Origin: Oceanobacillus jordanicus
Lineage (GTDB): Bacteria; Bacillota; Bacilli; Bacillales; Amphibacillaceae
Assembly (NCBI RefSeq): GCF_022095695.1
Contig: NZ_JAIFZM010000007.1
Location: 124,001 to 188,000 of the forward strand
Direction of reading: 5' to 3'
DNA length: 64,000 bases
The notes under the pieces are model-generated. The model was not told the origin of the DNA and made no database searches. It saw only the letters and a list, made by a program, of their open reading frames with translations. Positions within the stretch are counted from its first letter, which is position 1. The number at the start of each line of letters is the position of its first letter. Shown here one piece after another: positions 25,864 to 39,119 of the stretch. A program made the position numbers and the translations under genes.

Positions 25864-26688
25864 ATGATCACAAGCTTGCAGGATACCGTAACATTGAACA
25901 ATGGTGTAAAGATGCCGGGATTTGGCCTTGGTGTATACAAAGTAGAGGACGGGAAAACCGTGGTCGATGCTGTGAAGGCGGCATTGCAGCATGGATATCG
26001 TAGTATTGATACAGCGTCCTATTATGAAAATGAAGAGGGCGTTGGTCAGGCGATAAGAGAATCTGGTGTACCGAGAGAGGATATTTTTGTTACATCAAAA
26101 GTTTGGAATGATGAACAAGGCTATCATAAAACGAAGCAAGCCTTTGAGAGAAGTGTACAGAAACTTGGTTTAGATTACCTGGATTTATACCTAATTCATT
26201 GGCCAGCTAGAGATCTCTACACTGAGACCTGGAGAGCAATGGAGGAATTGTATAACGAAGGGAAAGTGCGCGCGATTGGTGTGAGTAATTTTCATCAACA
26301 ACATCTCGAACACTTACTCGAAAATGCAGCAGTAAAACCTGTTGTAAACCAAGTCGAATACCATCCGCACCTTACACAGACAGCCCTTCAGTCGTATTGT
26401 AAAAAAGAAGCCATTCAACTGGAAGCATGGGCACCATTAAAAAGAGGTCGCTTGCTTGAAGATCCAACTCTTGCGGAGATTGGGCATAAGTATGGGAAGA
26501 CTCCAGCACAGGTTATTTTACGCTGGGACATTCAACACGACATTATTACCATTCCTAAATCAACGAATCCAGAACGAATTGCAGCCAATGCAGACGTGTT
26601 TGACTTTTCGTTGACTGATGAGGAAATGCGTCTCATTGATGCGATGGATTGCAATGATCGAACAGGGAAAAACCCCGACAACATCTAA
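25864..26688 (+). CDS. Aldo/keto reductase (YvgN/YtbE-like)
   Basis: The 274-residue NADPH-dependent reductase has the family signatures: GFGLGVYKV near residue 20, DTASYYENEEGVG near residue 48 with catalytic Asp and Tyr, the lysine in VTSKVW, the histidine in LIHWP, and the C-terminal cofactor motif IPKSTNPERI. The length is typical. Related Bacillus enzymes reduce methylglyoxal and other aldehydes; the substrate here is inferred. GAGGAGG precedes ATG 25864, and a candidate promoter (TTGCGA, 18 bases, TACAAT at 25822-25827) lies just upstream. Confidence 0.92.
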   Translation: MITSLQDTVTLNNGVKMPGFGLGVYKVEDGKTVVDAVKAALQHGYRSIDTASYYENEEGVGQAIRESGVPREDIFVTSKVWNDEQGYHKTKQAFERSVQKLGLDYLDLYLIHWPARDLYTETWRAMEELYNEGKVRAIGVSNFHQQHLEHLLENAAVKPVVNQVEYHPHLTQTALQSYCKKEAIQLEAWAPLKRGRLLEDPTLAEIGHKYGKTPAQVILRWDIQHDIITIPKSTNPERIAANADVFDFSLTDEEMRLIDAMDCNDRTGKNPDNI

Positions 26689-26700
26689 TTTTTCAGCTTA

Positions 26701-26751
26701 AAAGAGCAGAGTACATCTGGTGAATCCAAAGATGTGCCCCTGCTCTTTTTA
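26701..26751. terminator. Terminator shared by convergent genes
   Basis: AAAAGAGCAG (26701-26710) pairs perfectly with CTGCTCTTTT (26741-26750), with an inner ACATCT/AGATGT pairing. A-rich and T-rich ends on both sides make it work in both directions, for the reductase (+) and yuiD (-). Confidence 0.9.
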
Positions 26752-27222
26752 TGCCTTTTTCTTTCCACTTTCCAACAGGTAACTTAGTGCCCCAAGAGCC
26801 ACCCCTAATACAGCACCGCCAACAACTTCAATAGGCATATGACCCAACATCTCTTTCAGTTCTTTTTCCTGTTTTTTGTAATTGATATCTGGATGTTTGT
26901 CAGCGAAATGCTCTACTTGTTCGTATAAATCATTTACGGCAATTGCTGTTTGCCCAGCTTGCCAGCGAATCCCCATTGCATCGTACATAACGATTAGTCC
27001 GAAGATACTACAAATCCCAAAATCCATCGAAGAAACCCCATTCTTCATGCCCACATATGTAGTAAGGGAAGTAACAGCAGATGAATGGGAACTAGGCATG
27101 TCACCAGATCCAAACGTTTTTTTCCAATCCCATTGTCCTGTCTCCACATAGTGAAGGGGGACTTTTAATAATTGAGCAGCTCCAATACCTAACAAAGCAG
27201 TCGTCAATCCACGATTTAACAT
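26749..27222 (-). CDS. yuiD: Divergent PAP2-family membrane protein, YuiD-like
   Basis: The 157-residue protein matches the DUF212/divergent PAP2 family (B. subtilis YuiD). It has membrane segments near residues 1-20, 50-80 and 130-150, and the conserved SGDMPSSHSS motif near residue 40, which carries the phosphatase-like Ser-His signature. YRQ/RWQAGQ-type residues near 95 continue the motif. The biochemical role of YuiD is not settled. ATG at 27222 has GGAGGTGA upstream on the minus strand. Confidence 0.88.
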   Translation of the reverse strand: MLNRGLTTALLGIGAAQLLKVPLHYVETGQWDWKKTFGSGDMPSSHSSAVTSLTTYVGMKNGVSSMDFGICSIFGLIVMYDAMGIRWQAGQTAIAVNDLYEQVEHFADKHPDINYKKQEKELKEMLGHMPIEVVGGAVLGVALGALSYLLESGKKKA

Positions 27223-27442
27223 AAACTCACCTCCATCTTAAGTTGGACAGTAGAAGAATATTTATTCATAAATTCTAGGTCGAATCATGTCTGAAATGTT
27301 TAAAAGCCATTCATTTTTCTTCGATTTCCATACCTTGTTTTCCCGAAATTTATTAGAAAATAACCTGCCGACAAAAACTATCTCTGAAGCATTTTATTTC
27401 TACCATCAAAAAAATTCTCTTTCACAAAAACAAAAAAATACA

Positions 27443-27471
27443 TTGAACTATTAGAAAATTAGGCATATAAT
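27443..27471 (+). promoter_or_regulatory. Sigma-A promoter of ilvD
   Basis: TTGAAC at 27443-27448, a 17-base spacer and a perfect TATAAT at 27466-27471 lie 28 bases before ilvD. No T-box or other leader fits between promoter and gene, so ilvD is controlled separately from the T-box operon. The rest of 27223-27442 is AT-rich with nothing recognised. Confidence 0.8.
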
Positions 27472-27498
27472 GTTTCGAAAGAAAGGTAGGGATACTAG

Positions 27499-29184
27499 AT
27501 GGATAAAGATTTGCGAATTAAAAGTAAAGTTTTCAGTGAAGGTGCAATGAAAGCACCAAATAGAGCAATGCTTCGTGCAGTTGGTGTGACCGAAGAGGAT
27601 TTCAAAAAGCCGATGATTGGGATTGCGAGTACGTGGAGTGAGGTTACGCCTTGTAATATACATATTAATGATTTAGCGCTGAGTAGTAAAAAAGGTGCTC
27701 GGGACGCTGGCGGGGTCCCCCTCATTTTCAACACCATCACGGTTTCGGATGGAATCTCCATGGGGACTCAGGGGATGCGTTACTCCCTACCGAGCCGGGA
27801 TGTCATTGCCGACTCAATTGAAACAGTCGTTGGGGCAGAAAATCTTGATGGTTTTGTCGCGATTGGTGGATGTGATAAAAATATCCCAGGCTGTATGATC
27901 GCAATTGCTAATGCTGAGCTACCAGCCGTTTTTGTATACGGAGGTACGATTGCACCAGGCCGACATAACGGTAAAAATATTGACCTTGTCTCCGTGTTTG
28001 AAGGTGTTGGGAAGCATAATAATAACGCCATTGATGACAAAGAATTGCATAACATCGAGTGTAATGCATGTCCTGGTGCGGGAGCTTGTGGTGGGATGTA
28101 TACTGCCAACACGATGGCTTCGGCAGTAGAAGCGATGGGAATGTGTCTTCCAGGAAGTTCCTCAAACCCAGCAGAGTCCGCTGAAAAGCATGCAGATTGT
28201 GAAGATGCTGGAAAAGCTGTTTATCACTTGCTCGAAAAAGGAATTTACCCGAAAGATATTATGACAAAAGAAGCATTTGAAAATGCAATCACTGTCGTTA
28301 TGGCTTTAGGTGGCTCCACGAACGCGATTCTGCATTTGCTCTCTATTGCGCATGCAATGAAAGTAGATTTGACTATTGATGATTTTAATAGAATTCAAGA
28401 AAAGACACCACATCTTGCTGACCTAAGACCGAGTGGAAAATATGTTATGCAGGACCTGCACAGAGTTGGCGGAGTACAAGCTGTCATGAAGTTATTGCAT
28501 GAAAATGGCTACTTGCATGGGGACTGTCTAACCGTTACCGGAAAAACCATTGCCGAAAATCTAGAGGACGCACCATCGTTGTCTGAAGGCCAAGAGGTTA
28601 TTATGCCGTTTAGTAACCCGAAAAGGGCAGATGGTCCGCTCATCGTACTCAAAGGGAATCTGTCCCCAAGCGGAGCTGTAGCGAAGGTTTCTGGCGTGAA
28701 GGTTAACCGACATACAGGGCCAGCACGCGTTTTTGATACAGAAAAAGAAGCGACAGCGGCAGTTATGGACAACCAGATTAACGAAGGAGATGTCTTGGTA
28801 ATCCGCTATGTTGGACCAAAAGGTGGGCCAGGCATGCCTGAAATGCTCTCGATTTCTGCTATTCTTGTCGGAAAAGGACTTGGTGAAAAAGTAGCACTGC
28901 TTACAGACGGCAGATTTTCCGGAGGGACCCACGGCCTTGTCGTAGGGCATATCTCACCTGAAGCCCAGGCTGGTGGCCCAATCGCATTCCTCAAGGAGGG
29001 CGACATGGTCACGATCGATTCTGATAAAAAGGAAATTAGCATGGAAGTAAGTGCTGAAGAACTTGAAGAACGGAAGAGCAATTGGACAGCACCACCGTTG
29101 TACAAGCGAGGAATTCTAGGGAAGTATGCCCACAATGTTTCCTGCTCTTCCAAAGGTGCCGTTACCGATTTTTTAGATAAATAG
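27499..29184 (+). CDS. ilvD: Dihydroxy-acid dehydratase
   Basis: The 561-residue iron-sulfur enzyme dehydrates 2,3-dihydroxy-isovalerate and -methylvalerate in valine, leucine and isoleucine synthesis. Cluster-binding motifs are [10 protein letters not shown] near residue 117 and [17 protein letters not shown] near residue 190; [14 protein letters not shown] near residue 470 is the second IlvD signature. Length and start are normal. It has its own promoter and terminator and sits 0.9 kb before the remaining ilv-leu genes. Confidence 0.97.
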   Translation: MDKDLRIKSKVFSEGAMKAPNRAMLRAVGVTEEDFKKPMIGIASTWSEVTPCNIHINDLALSSKKGARDAGGVPLIFNTITVSDGISMGTQGMRYSLPSRDVIADSIETVVGAENLDGFVAIGGCDKNIPGCMIAIANAELPAVFVYGGTIAPGRHNGKNIDLVSVFEGVGKHNNNAIDDKELHNIECNACPGAGACGGMYTANTMASAVEAMGMCLPGSSSNPAESAEKHADCEDAGKAVYHLLEKGIYPKDIMTKEAFENAITVVMALGGSTNAILHLLSIAHAMKVDLTIDDFNRIQEKTPHLADLRPSGKYVMQDLHRVGGVQAVMKLLHENGYLHGDCLTVTGKTIAENLEDAPSLSEGQEVIMPFSNPKRADGPLIVLKGNLSPSGAVAKVSGVKVNRHTGPARVFDTEKEATAAVMDNQINEGDVLVIRYVGPKGGPGMPEMLSISAILVGKGLGEKVALLTDGRFSGGTHGLVVGHISPEAQAGGPIAFLKEGDMVTIDSDKKEISMEVSAEELEERKSNWTAPPLYKRGILGKYAHNVSCSSKGAVTDFLDK

Positions 29185-29193
29185 TTTGATAAG

Positions 29194-29227
29194 AAGCTCC
29201 CCCCAATAGCTGGGAGGAGCCTTTTTT
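29194..29227 (+). terminator. Rho-independent terminator of ilvD
   Basis: GCTCCCCCCA (29196-29205) pairs with TGGGAGGAGC (29211-29220) with one mismatch, followed by CTTTTTT. It separates ilvD from the T-box operon. Confidence 0.85.
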
Positions 29228-29254
29228 GAGAACGACTTGGTATTGGCTAAGAGT

Positions 29255-29339
29255 GTGCACCATCGCTTTTGAGTGTTGTAACATCGACAGAGAGCACCGC
29301 AACATCACCTTCCAGCACCATAACCAAACTAACTCCGAT
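29255..29339. repeat. Degenerate 21-bp periodic repeat
   Basis: Four units of 21, 22, 21 and 21 bases share an AACATC or ACCATC core, for example AACATCGACAGAGAGCACC. The units resemble those at 55453-55557. The region is intergenic, after the ilvD terminator; 29340-29610 is AT-rich and holds nothing I recognise. Confidence 0.5.
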
Positions 29340-29619
29340 TCCCACACAAACACTACCCCCAACAAGATACGATCATCACACCAATATATCACTATATAAA
29401 AACAAATAACCCCAAATAACGGCATGAAGTCTAAAAACAACCGACAGCAATATATTAATTAAACAAAATTTAACTTTTAACCGGAACCACAATAATTCAA
29501 CCAATATATTGCAATGTAACGTAATTGTAACATTCTAGATGTTTCCCTACCTGACAAGCATGAAAGCGCATTCAAATTAACAGAGTTATCTAAACAAATA
29601 AAAAACTTCGAAAAAGCTG

Positions 29620-29648
29620 TTGACTGTTGATTTAAAACGGTATATGAT
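29620..29648 (+). promoter_or_regulatory. Sigma-A promoter of the ilv-leu operon
   Basis: TTGACT at 29620-29625, a 17-base spacer and TATGAT at 29643-29648 precede the T-box leader. Transcription would begin near 29655, giving an untranslated leader of about 415 bases before ilvB. Confidence 0.8.
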
Positions 29649-29740
29649 TATCCGCAATATCAAATATTCAAACTTTATTGAACAAAGCAACAAAATGACT
29701 ATCAACTTTTAAACAAAACAACACAAAACTATAGGTTAAC

Positions 29741-30040
29741 TCGATGACGGGAGCAAAGGAACAAACGCAATGTATTCACAGAGAGCTGGGGTTGCTGGAA
29801 GCCCAGAAGTACATTTTGTTCTGACATCTTCCCTGAGTGCCGCGTTGAACGGAATGATTCCAAGTAGGCACGGTCAGGTACAGTGTATGTGCCTGTTATC
29901 AATTAGACTGTTTATCAGTCTTAAAGGTAGTATTCGTGAGGATGCTATAAAACCTGGGTGGTACCGTGAAAAGATGGCTCTTTTCTCCCCAATAATTCTG
30001 CTAATTTGCGCAGTTTTAGGGGAGAGAAGGGCCTTTTTTT
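29741..30040 (+). ncRNA. T-box riboswitch with terminator, ilv-leu operon
   Basis: The T-box sequence GGGTGGTACCG at 29956-29966 and the stem I motif AGAGAGC with the apical GGAAGCCCAG are present. Stem I pairs GAACAA (29759-29764) with TTGTTC (29816-29821) and GGGA (29749-29752) with TCCC (29830-29833), leaving an internal loop TGACATCT whose ATC at 29826-29828 is in specifier position (Ile). The terminator pairs 29976-29990 with 30019-30033 before a T run. Uncharged tRNA should favour the antiterminator and allow expression. Confidence 0.92.
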
Positions 30041-30072
30041 GATAGTAAAGCAAATGGGGGAGGCATGTAGTA

Positions 30073-31791
30073 GTGAAACTTGATGTAAAACAGGAACCGA
30101 AAAGTGAAACAGAATTTATGACAGGTGCAGATTTGTTCATCCAGACTTTGGTTGATGAACAAGTGGACACCATATTCGGATATCCTGGCGGGGCTGTTCT
30201 GCCAATCTATGATGCGGTGTACAGAAGTAAGGCAGCTTTTAAACACGTCCTTTCCCGGCATGAGCAGGGATCAATCCATGCAGCGGAAGGATACGCGAGA
30301 GTAACAGGGAGGCCAGGTGTTGTGATTGCAACTTCCGGGCCTGGCGCAACAAATCTTATTACGGGGATAACGGATGCCATGATGGATTCCTTACCACTCG
30401 TTATTTTTACCGGACAGGTGGCCAGTGGTGTTATTGGAACGGATGCATTTCAGGAGGCAGATGTACTGGGAATTACAACACCAATAACGAAATACAACTA
30501 TCAGGTGAAAACGATCGAGGAATTACCACGAGTTGTCAAAGAAGCTTTTCATATCGCTTCTACTGGCCGTCCCGGTCCTGTAGTAGTGGATATTCCAAAA
30601 AACATATCAGCTGAAGTAACGGCTGGGTCTTATCCGAACACTTTTTCACTGCCAGGTTACCAGCCAAATGTGAATCCGAATCCATTACAAATTACGAAGC
30701 TAGCGGAGGCTTTAAGTCATGCTAAGAAGCCGCTCATCCTAGCAGGAGCAGGAGTACTCTTTTCAAAAGCCTCAGCAGAATTAAAGGAATTCGCTGAAAA
30801 ATACGAGCTGCCTGTTGCCAATACATTACTCGGTTTGGGAAGCTTTCCAGGCTCCCACCCCCAAATGCTTGGAATGGCCGGGATGCATGGAACCTATGCA
30901 GCAAACATGGCTTTATATGAATGTGATGTATTGCTAAACATTGGAGCACGATTTGATGACCGACTGACTGGGAATTTACAGCATTTCGCTCCACATGCCA
31001 AGGTTGCCCATATTGACATTGACCCAGCTGAAATCGGCAAAAATATTCCAACTGCTATCCCAGTCGTAGCGGATGCCAAGGCTGCATTACAAGCACTATT
31101 AACAAAGGACATTAAAACAGACCATGAAGATTGGCAAAAAGGATTACAGCACAACAAACTGACATTTCCACTCTGGTATGACCGATCAGATGAGTTGCTT
31201 TCTCCGCAGTGGCTTATCGATCAAATTCACAAAATTTCGGAAGGGGACGCGATCATTACAACAGATGTGGGGCAGCATCAAATGTGGACGGCACAGTATT
31301 ATTCCTTCGATAAGCCAAACAAGTGGGTTACATCAGGCGGACTTGGCACGATGGGATTTGGTTTCCCAGCAGCAATTGGCGCACAGCTCGGTGCACCAGA
31401 TGAATTGGTTGTAGCAGTGGTAGGAGATGGTGGTTTTCAAATGACCTTACAAGAGCTTTCCGTCTTGAAGGAACAGCAGCTGCCAGTAAAAGTCATCATC
31501 GTAAACAACCAGGCATTAGGGATGGTAAGACAGTGGCAGGAAAGCTTTTACGAGGAACGTTACTCAGAATCACTTTTCATCGAGAACCCGGATTTTGTTA
31601 AACTTGCTGAAAGCTACGGAATCAAAGGCATACGAATAGAAAAGGAGACAGACGCACCCGAAATGCTAGAAGAGGTTTTCTCCTATAACGGGCCAGTAGT
31701 TGTAGATTGTCGGGTTGTCCAAAAGGAATGTGTCTATCCGATGATTGCACCAGGAAAAGGGCTCCATGAAATGATTGGGGTGAAGAGATGA
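30073..31791 (+). CDS. ilvB: Acetolactate synthase, large (catalytic) subunit
   Basis: The 572-residue ThDP enzyme makes acetolactate or acetohydroxybutyrate, the first shared step of branched-chain synthesis. [15 protein letters not shown] with the cofactor-activating RHEQGS lies in the N-terminal domain, and the ThDP/Mg motif [12 protein letters not shown] begins near residue 453. The start is GTG 30073 with GGGGGAGG upstream; an alternative ATG at 30118 would drop 15 residues. Its stop overlaps the ATG of ilvN, as expected for a two-subunit enzyme. Confidence 0.96.
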   Translation: MKLDVKQEPKSETEFMTGADLFIQTLVDEQVDTIFGYPGGAVLPIYDAVYRSKAAFKHVLSRHEQGSIHAAEGYARVTGRPGVVIATSGPGATNLITGITDAMMDSLPLVIFTGQVASGVIGTDAFQEADVLGITTPITKYNYQVKTIEELPRVVKEAFHIASTGRPGPVVVDIPKNISAEVTAGSYPNTFSLPGYQPNVNPNPLQITKLAEALSHAKKPLILAGAGVLFSKASAELKEFAEKYELPVANTLLGLGSFPGSHPQMLGMAGMHGTYAANMALYECDVLLNIGARFDDRLTGNLQHFAPHAKVAHIDIDPAEIGKNIPTAIPVVADAKAALQALLTKDIKTDHEDWQKGLQHNKLTFPLWYDRSDELLSPQWLIDQIHKISEGDAIITTDVGQHQMWTAQYYSFDKPNKWVTSGGLGTMGFGFPAAIGAQLGAPDELVVAVVGDGGFQMTLQELSVLKEQQLPVKVIIVNNQALGMVRQWQESFYEERYSESLFIENPDFVKLAESYGIKGIRIEKETDAPEMLEEVFSYNGPVVVDCRVVQKECVYPMIAPGKGLHEMIGVKR

Positions 31792-32306
31792 AGCGCATCA
31801 TTACAGCCACTGTGCAAGACCGGAGCGGGGTGCTAAACCGCATTACCGGCATGCTGCATAAACGGCAATTTAATATTGACAGTATCTCAGTTGGGAAATC
31901 AGAGACTGAGGGCATTTCGAAAATGACATTTGTTATTGAGGTAAGTGATCATCAAAACCTCGAACAACTGACAAAACAGCTGAACAAACAAATCGATGTG
32001 ATCAAAGTATCGGACATTACCGACAAAGCAATTGTTGCCAGAGAGCTTGCCCTCATCAAAGTAGGAAGCAATGGGCATCAGCGGGCTGAAATTCAAGGGA
32101 TCATCTCCCCGTTTCGGGCTTCGGTAATAGATGTAAGCAAGGAAAGTATGACCATACAGGTAACGGGAAAACCCGACAAAGTGGAAGCACTTATTGAGCT
32201 GCTCCATCCATACGGCATTAAGGAGTTGACCAAAACAGGCGTCACCGCATTCTTAAGAGGACATCAACCTAAAACTGTAACAGATTTACATGCCACGCCA
32301 TTATAA
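31788..32306 (+). CDS. ilvN: Acetolactate synthase, small (regulatory) subunit
   Basis: The 172-residue regulatory subunit has an N-terminal ACT domain ([19 protein letters not shown], residues 3-21) and a C-terminal acetolactate synthase small-subunit domain starting near RELALIKV. It activates the large subunit and gives valine feedback control. It overlaps ilvB by four bases (ATGA). The symbol ilvH is used for the same family in Bacillus. Confidence 0.95.
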   Translation: MKRIITATVQDRSGVLNRITGMLHKRQFNIDSISVGKSETEGISKMTFVIEVSDHQNLEQLTKQLNKQIDVIKVSDITDKAIVARELALIKVGSNGHQRAEIQGIISPFRASVIDVSKESMTIQVTGKPDKVEALIELLHPYGIKELTKTGVTAFLRGHQPKTVTDLHATPL

Positions 32307-32348
32307 AATGAAACGTCATTTGGTGTGTTGCCAGTTAAGACGGGATAA

Positions 32349-34950
<2,602 letters not shown>

Positions 34951-34971
34951 AATAGAATGGAGGAGAAGCGT

Positions 34972-36078
34972 ATGAATAAACAAATTATCCTGCTACCAGG
35001 TGATGGTATTGGAAAAGAAATTATGGAGTCAGCGAAGTATGTGTTAAATACAGTGGCAAGCGAATTTGGTCATCGTTTTACCTTCCATTCCCATGCAATT
35101 GGCGGGGATGCTATCGATCAGTATGGAACCCCGTTACCGGATGATACGATCAATGCGTGCGAACAAGCAGATGCTATTTTACTAGGAGCTGTTGGTGGGA
35201 AGAAATGGGAAGCACTTCCAGGCAATATCCGACCAGAGCAAGGTTTACTCGGCATTCGAAAAAAGCTGGGCCTTTTTGCTAACTTAAGGCCAATTCAAGG
35301 GTTCGCACCACTTCTTCATGCTTCCCCACTAAAAGAAGAAGTGGTGAATGGAAGTGATATTCTAATTATCCGCGAATTGACGGGTGGTCTTTACTTCGGA
35401 AAACCGAGTGAACGAATCAAAGACGGGAAGGCAGTCGTTGACACCCTTTATTATGAACGCAGTGAAATGGAACGGATTGTCGAAAAAGCATTTGAAAGTG
35501 CAAGACTTAGACGTAAACACCTTACCTCTGTTGATAAAGCAAATGTTTTAGAGTCTAGTAGACTTTGGAGAGAAGTAGTTAATGAGAAAAGCAAGGAATA
35601 TCCTGACGTAACAGTTGAGCATATGCTTGTGGATGCTGCTGCCATGAAGCTGATTACAGCACCAACCCAATTTGATGTCATCGTAACCGAAAATCTATTT
35701 GGCGATATTTTAAGTGATGAAGCATCCGTGTTAACCGGATCGCTCGGCATGCTACCATCAGCAAGTATTCGCTCAGACGGAGTCGGGTTGTATGAACCAG
35801 TTCATGGATCAGCACCAGACATTGCCGGAAAAGGGATCGCGAATCCACTTGGCATGATCCTTTCCGCTGCTTTAATGCTAAGACATTCCTTGCAAATGGA
35901 AGAAGAGGCAAATGAAATAGAAGAAGCGGTTAGAGCATGCCTTGAACAGGGCTACCATACAGCTGATTTGTCAGTAAAAAATGGCAAGCAGGTTGGAACC
36001 AAAGAAATGACAGAGGCTGTAGTCGAAAACATCACGACAAAAAGTGTTTCCGATAGTATTTGCAGTACCTATGCCTAA
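34972..36078 (+). CDS. leuB: 3-isopropylmalate dehydrogenase
   Basis: The 368-residue NAD-dependent enzyme has the opening [12 protein letters not shown], the active-site region [15 protein letters not shown] near residue 139, [11 protein letters not shown] near residue 240 with metal-binding Asp, and [14 protein letters not shown] near residue 280. I chose ATG 34972 because GGAGGAG at 34959-34965 lies upstream; ATG 34957 would overlap that site. Confidence 0.97.
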   Translation: MNKQIILLPGDGIGKEIMESAKYVLNTVASEFGHRFTFHSHAIGGDAIDQYGTPLPDDTINACEQADAILLGAVGGKKWEALPGNIRPEQGLLGIRKKLGLFANLRPIQGFAPLLHASPLKEEVVNGSDILIIRELTGGLYFGKPSERIKDGKAVVDTLYYERSEMERIVEKAFESARLRRKHLTSVDKANVLESSRLWREVVNEKSKEYPDVTVEHMLVDAAAMKLITAPTQFDVIVTENLFGDILSDEASVLTGSLGMLPSASIRSDGVGLYEPVHGSAPDIAGKGIANPLGMILSAALMLRHSLQMEEEANEIEEAVRACLEQGYHTADLSVKNGKQVGTKEMTEAVVENITTKSVSDSICSTYA

Positions 36079-36095
36079 GTCGAGGAGGTGGCATA

Positions 36096-37502
36096 ATGGA
36101 TAAACCAAAAACAATTATTGAAAAAATTTGGCAAAAACATATTGTGCATCAGGAAGAGGGAAGACCAGACCTGTTATATATTGATCTCCACCTTGTTCAT
36201 GAAGTTACATCGCCGCAAGCTTTTGAGGGGCTACGTTTAAATGGACGTAAGGTGCGTAGACCGGATTTAACGTACGCAACGATGGATCATAATGTTCCAA
36301 CTAAAAACAGGGACAGCATGAAAGATGAGATTGCTAAAAAACAAATGCAGACATTAAAAGAGAACTGTGATGCGTTTGGGATTCCACTCGCTGATATGCA
36401 GCATCCTGACCAGGGAATCGTGCACGTAATCGGGCCGCAACTAGGCCTTACACAACCAGGTAAAACCATTGTTTGCGGGGATAGCCATACCTCGACACAT
36501 GGTGCATTTGGTGCTTTGGCCTTTGGAATCGGCACAAGCGAAGTAGAACATGTACTGGCAACGCAGAGTATTTGGCAAGAAAAACCAAAGACCTTAAATG
36601 TCCATGTAGAAGGCGATCTTGGCCCTGGTGTAACAGCTAAGGATTTGATTCTAGCTATCATCGCGAAGTTTGGTGTTCGTTTCGGCACAGGCCATGTAAT
36701 GGAATATACCGGTGAAGCAATCCGTAATTTGTCTATGGAAGGTCGCATGACGGTTTGCAATATGTCGATTGAAGCAGGAGCGAGAGCAGGACTAATTAGC
36801 CCTGATGAAACAACAGTAAATTTCCTAAGAGGGAAAGAGTATGTGCCAGATGGCGAAGCTTTTGATCAGCTGGCAGATTCCTGGTTGGCATTAGCTACAG
36901 ATGAGGGCGCAGAATATGATCACCGCGTGGTCATCCATGCAGATGAGATAGAGCCTCAAGTTTCCTGGGGAACCAACCCAGGCATGTGTGTTCCAGTAAG
37001 TGGTAAGACGCCTGATTTAACACAGGTTGAATACAAAGAAGATGTAGCACGTGCCCTGGATTATATGGGACTCGAAGAAAATCAGCCGATTACCTCCATT
37101 AACATTGACCATGTTTTCATTGGTTCTTGTACGAACTCTAGGTTAAGTGATTTACAAAAAGCGGCTTCGATTGTTGCTGGGAAGAAGGTAAGTGAAAACG
37201 TGCGGGCCATCGTCGTACCAGGTTCCTTCAGCATAAAATTACAAGCCGAAAAAGAAGGACTGGACACGATCTTTAAAGAAGCTGGATTCGAATGGCGGGA
37301 AGCAGGATGTAGCATGTGCCTGGCAATGAATGATGATGTTGTGCCACCAGGCGGAAGGTGTGCCTCCACCTCTAACCGAAATTTTGAAGGTAGACAAGGA
37401 AATGGTGCCCGTACTCATTTAGTAAGTCCAGAAATGGCTGCAGCAGCTGCGATCGAAGGCCATTTTGTTGACGTCAGAAACTATACAAGTGTACCGAGCT
37501 AG
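36096..37502 (+). CDS. leuC: 3-isopropylmalate dehydratase, large subunit
   Basis: The 468-residue aconitase-family iron-sulfur subunit has the expected cluster cysteines in FIGSCTNSR near residue 347 and in [10 protein letters not shown] near residue 408. MDHNVPT and [14 protein letters not shown] are further signatures. The start ATG 36096 follows GAGGAGGT; an earlier in-frame ATG would overlap leuB without a ribosome site. It works with LeuD to isomerise isopropylmalate. Confidence 0.97.
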   Translation: MDKPKTIIEKIWQKHIVHQEEGRPDLLYIDLHLVHEVTSPQAFEGLRLNGRKVRRPDLTYATMDHNVPTKNRDSMKDEIAKKQMQTLKENCDAFGIPLADMQHPDQGIVHVIGPQLGLTQPGKTIVCGDSHTSTHGAFGALAFGIGTSEVEHVLATQSIWQEKPKTLNVHVEGDLGPGVTAKDLILAIIAKFGVRFGTGHVMEYTGEAIRNLSMEGRMTVCNMSIEAGARAGLISPDETTVNFLRGKEYVPDGEAFDQLADSWLALATDEGAEYDHRVVIHADEIEPQVSWGTNPGMCVPVSGKTPDLTQVEYKEDVARALDYMGLEENQPITSINIDHVFIGSCTNSRLSDLQKAASIVAGKKVSENVRAIVVPGSFSIKLQAEKEGLDTIFKEAGFEWREAGCSMCLAMNDDVVPPGGRCASTSNRNFEGRQGNGARTHLVSPEMAAAAAIEGHFVDVRNYTSVPS

Positions 37503-37515
37503 GAGGTGGGTCGAA

Positions 37516-38094
37516 ATGCAGGCATTACAGGAGCATGAAGGATTAGTCTATCCATTAAACCGAACGAATGTAGACACAGACCAAATTATACCGAAGCAAT
37601 TTTTAAAGCGAATTGAACGCACTGGTTTTGGGCAGTTTTTATTTTACCATTGGCGCTATGATGATGATGGGCTGAAGCGTCAGGATTTTTCCTTAAATGA
37701 TCCAGCTTACGATGGTGCTTCTATCCTTGTGGCTGGTGAAAATTTCGGCTGCGGCTCTTCGCGTGAGCATGCCCCATGGGCCTTGTTGGATTATGGCTTT
37801 CAGGTTGTGATCGCCCCAAGCTTTGCGGATATTTTTTATAACAACGCATTGAAAAATGGCATTTTACCGATTCAGATGGAGAAGGATCAAGTTGATGCCT
37901 GGCTCGCACAAGCGCAACAATCCGAATTAGTATTAAAGGTTGTATTGGAAGAGCAAAGCATCACGGATCGGACAGGAAAGAAAATATCCTTCGAGATTCC
38001 GTCATATCATAAAAAGAAGCTATTAAATGGCTGGGATGATATTGCGTTAACCCTGCACCACGAGGAGAAGATTGTAGCATTCGAAAAGCAATAG
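37516..38094 (+). CDS. leuD: 3-isopropylmalate dehydratase, small subunit
   Basis: The 192-residue swivelling domain subunit shows TDQIIPKQFLKRI near residue 21, the active-site GENFGCGSSREHAPWAL near residue 75, and FADIFYNNALKNG near residue 105. ATG 37516 has AGGAGGTGGG upstream; earlier in-frame starts lie within leuC. Length is typical of bacterial LeuD. Confidence 0.97.
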   Translation: MQALQEHEGLVYPLNRTNVDTDQIIPKQFLKRIERTGFGQFLFYHWRYDDDGLKRQDFSLNDPAYDGASILVAGENFGCGSSREHAPWALLDYGFQVVIAPSFADIFYNNALKNGILPIQMEKDQVDAWLAQAQQSELVLKVVLEEQSITDRTGKKISFEIPSYHKKKLLNGWDDIALTLHHEEKIVAFEKQ

Positions 38095-38132
38095 CTGATT
38101 CCAGGTCTAAAAATTTCAAGGAGTGTGAAACC

Positions 38133-39119
38133 ATTGGGGATTGCTTAACAGGTGAAAAGGTTCATACCGCATTAGGAATTTTACGTCCTATTGTTCACCG
38201 AACACCGATCATTACGTCAGAAACTACAAATCGCATCGTAGGAAAAAACGTTTATTTTAAAATGGAAAACCAGCAAAAAACAGGGGCATTTAAATTTAGA
38301 GGGGCAACCTTTAAGTTGATGCAGTTATCGAAGCAGGAACGAAACAAGGGTGTTATCACTGCGTCTGCAGGAAATCATGCCCAAGGAGTCGCTTACGCAG
38401 CAGCGAAGCTCGGAATTAAGGCAACCATTTTTATGGCAGAAAAAACACCTTCAGCTAAGGTTCAGGCAACGAAAAACTACGGAGCAGAAATTGTTTTGAC
38501 AGGGGAATCATTTCAGGAAGCCTATGATGCCTCACTGAAAAGGCAAATGCAAACAGGAGCTGTCTATATTCATCCCTTCGATGATTATGATGTCATGGCA
38601 GGTCAGGGAACGATCGCCATGGAAATGCTAAAACAAGAAGACCGGCTTGATACCATCTTGGTCCCAATTGGCGGGGGCGGGTTAATTAGTGGCATCGCAG
38701 TTGCTGCAAAATATGTAAACCGAAACATTAAAATTATTGGCGTCCAGGCAGAGGGCGCGTCGGCAATGTATGATAGCTTTTATAAAGGAAAAGACGTTAG
38801 GCTGCAATCCGTCAACACCATTGCAGAAGGCATTGCAGTTAAACAACCCGGTAAGCGCACCTTACCCATTATTAGAGAATACGTAGATGATATCCTCACC
38901 GTGACGGATGAGGAAATTGCCTCCGCCATTGTTTATATGCTGGAGCGAAACAAAACCTTAATGGAAGGCGCAGGAGCTGCCGCTATCGCAGCATTGTTTG
39001 CACACCATCAACATATCAAGTCTAGACACCTAGGAGTTGTCGTCAGTGGTGGCAACATGGACATCAGCACCATGGCGAAAATCCAACATATGGCAGAGAG
39101 GCTGCATCACCCCGCATAA
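38133..39119 (+). CDS. ilvA: Threonine dehydratase without regulatory domain; start codon uncertain
   Basis: The PLP enzyme deaminates threonine to 2-oxobutyrate for isoleucine. The PLP lysine is in TGAFKFRGA, ASAGNHAQG binds substrate, and IGGGGLISG binds phosphate. No ATG, GTG or TTG exists in frame before an internal ATG at 38262, yet homology (HTALGILRPIVHRTP) extends to about 38154. ATT at 38133, nine bases after AAGGAG (38118-38123), would give 328 residues. A TTG one base later is out of frame; a fifth G in the GGGG run would join it. The ACT-like regulatory domain of biosynthetic IlvA is absent, as in catabolic TdcB-type enzymes. Confidence 0.85.
   Translation: MGDCLTGEKVHTALGILRPIVHRTPIITSETTNRIVGKNVYFKMENQQKTGAFKFRGATFKLMQLSKQERNKGVITASAGNHAQGVAYAAAKLGIKATIFMAEKTPSAKVQATKNYGAEIVLTGESFQEAYDASLKRQMQTGAVYIHPFDDYDVMAGQGTIAMEMLKQEDRLDTILVPIGGGGLISGIAVAAKYVNRNIKIIGVQAEGASAMYDSFYKGKDVRLQSVNTIAEGIAVKQPGKRTLPIIREYVDDILTVTDEEIASAIVYMLERNKTLMEGAGAAAIAALFAHHQHIKSRHLGVVVSGGNMDISTMAKIQHMAERLHHPA

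Noticed and set aside
29740-29850. Peptide leader attenuator with branched-chain codons
   Set aside because: No short open frame with clustered Leu, Ile or Val codons is present; the conserved T-box sequence explains control.
29770-30042. 90-codon open frame upstream of ilvB
   Set aside because: It lies exactly over the T-box leader and its terminator; conservation there is of RNA structure.
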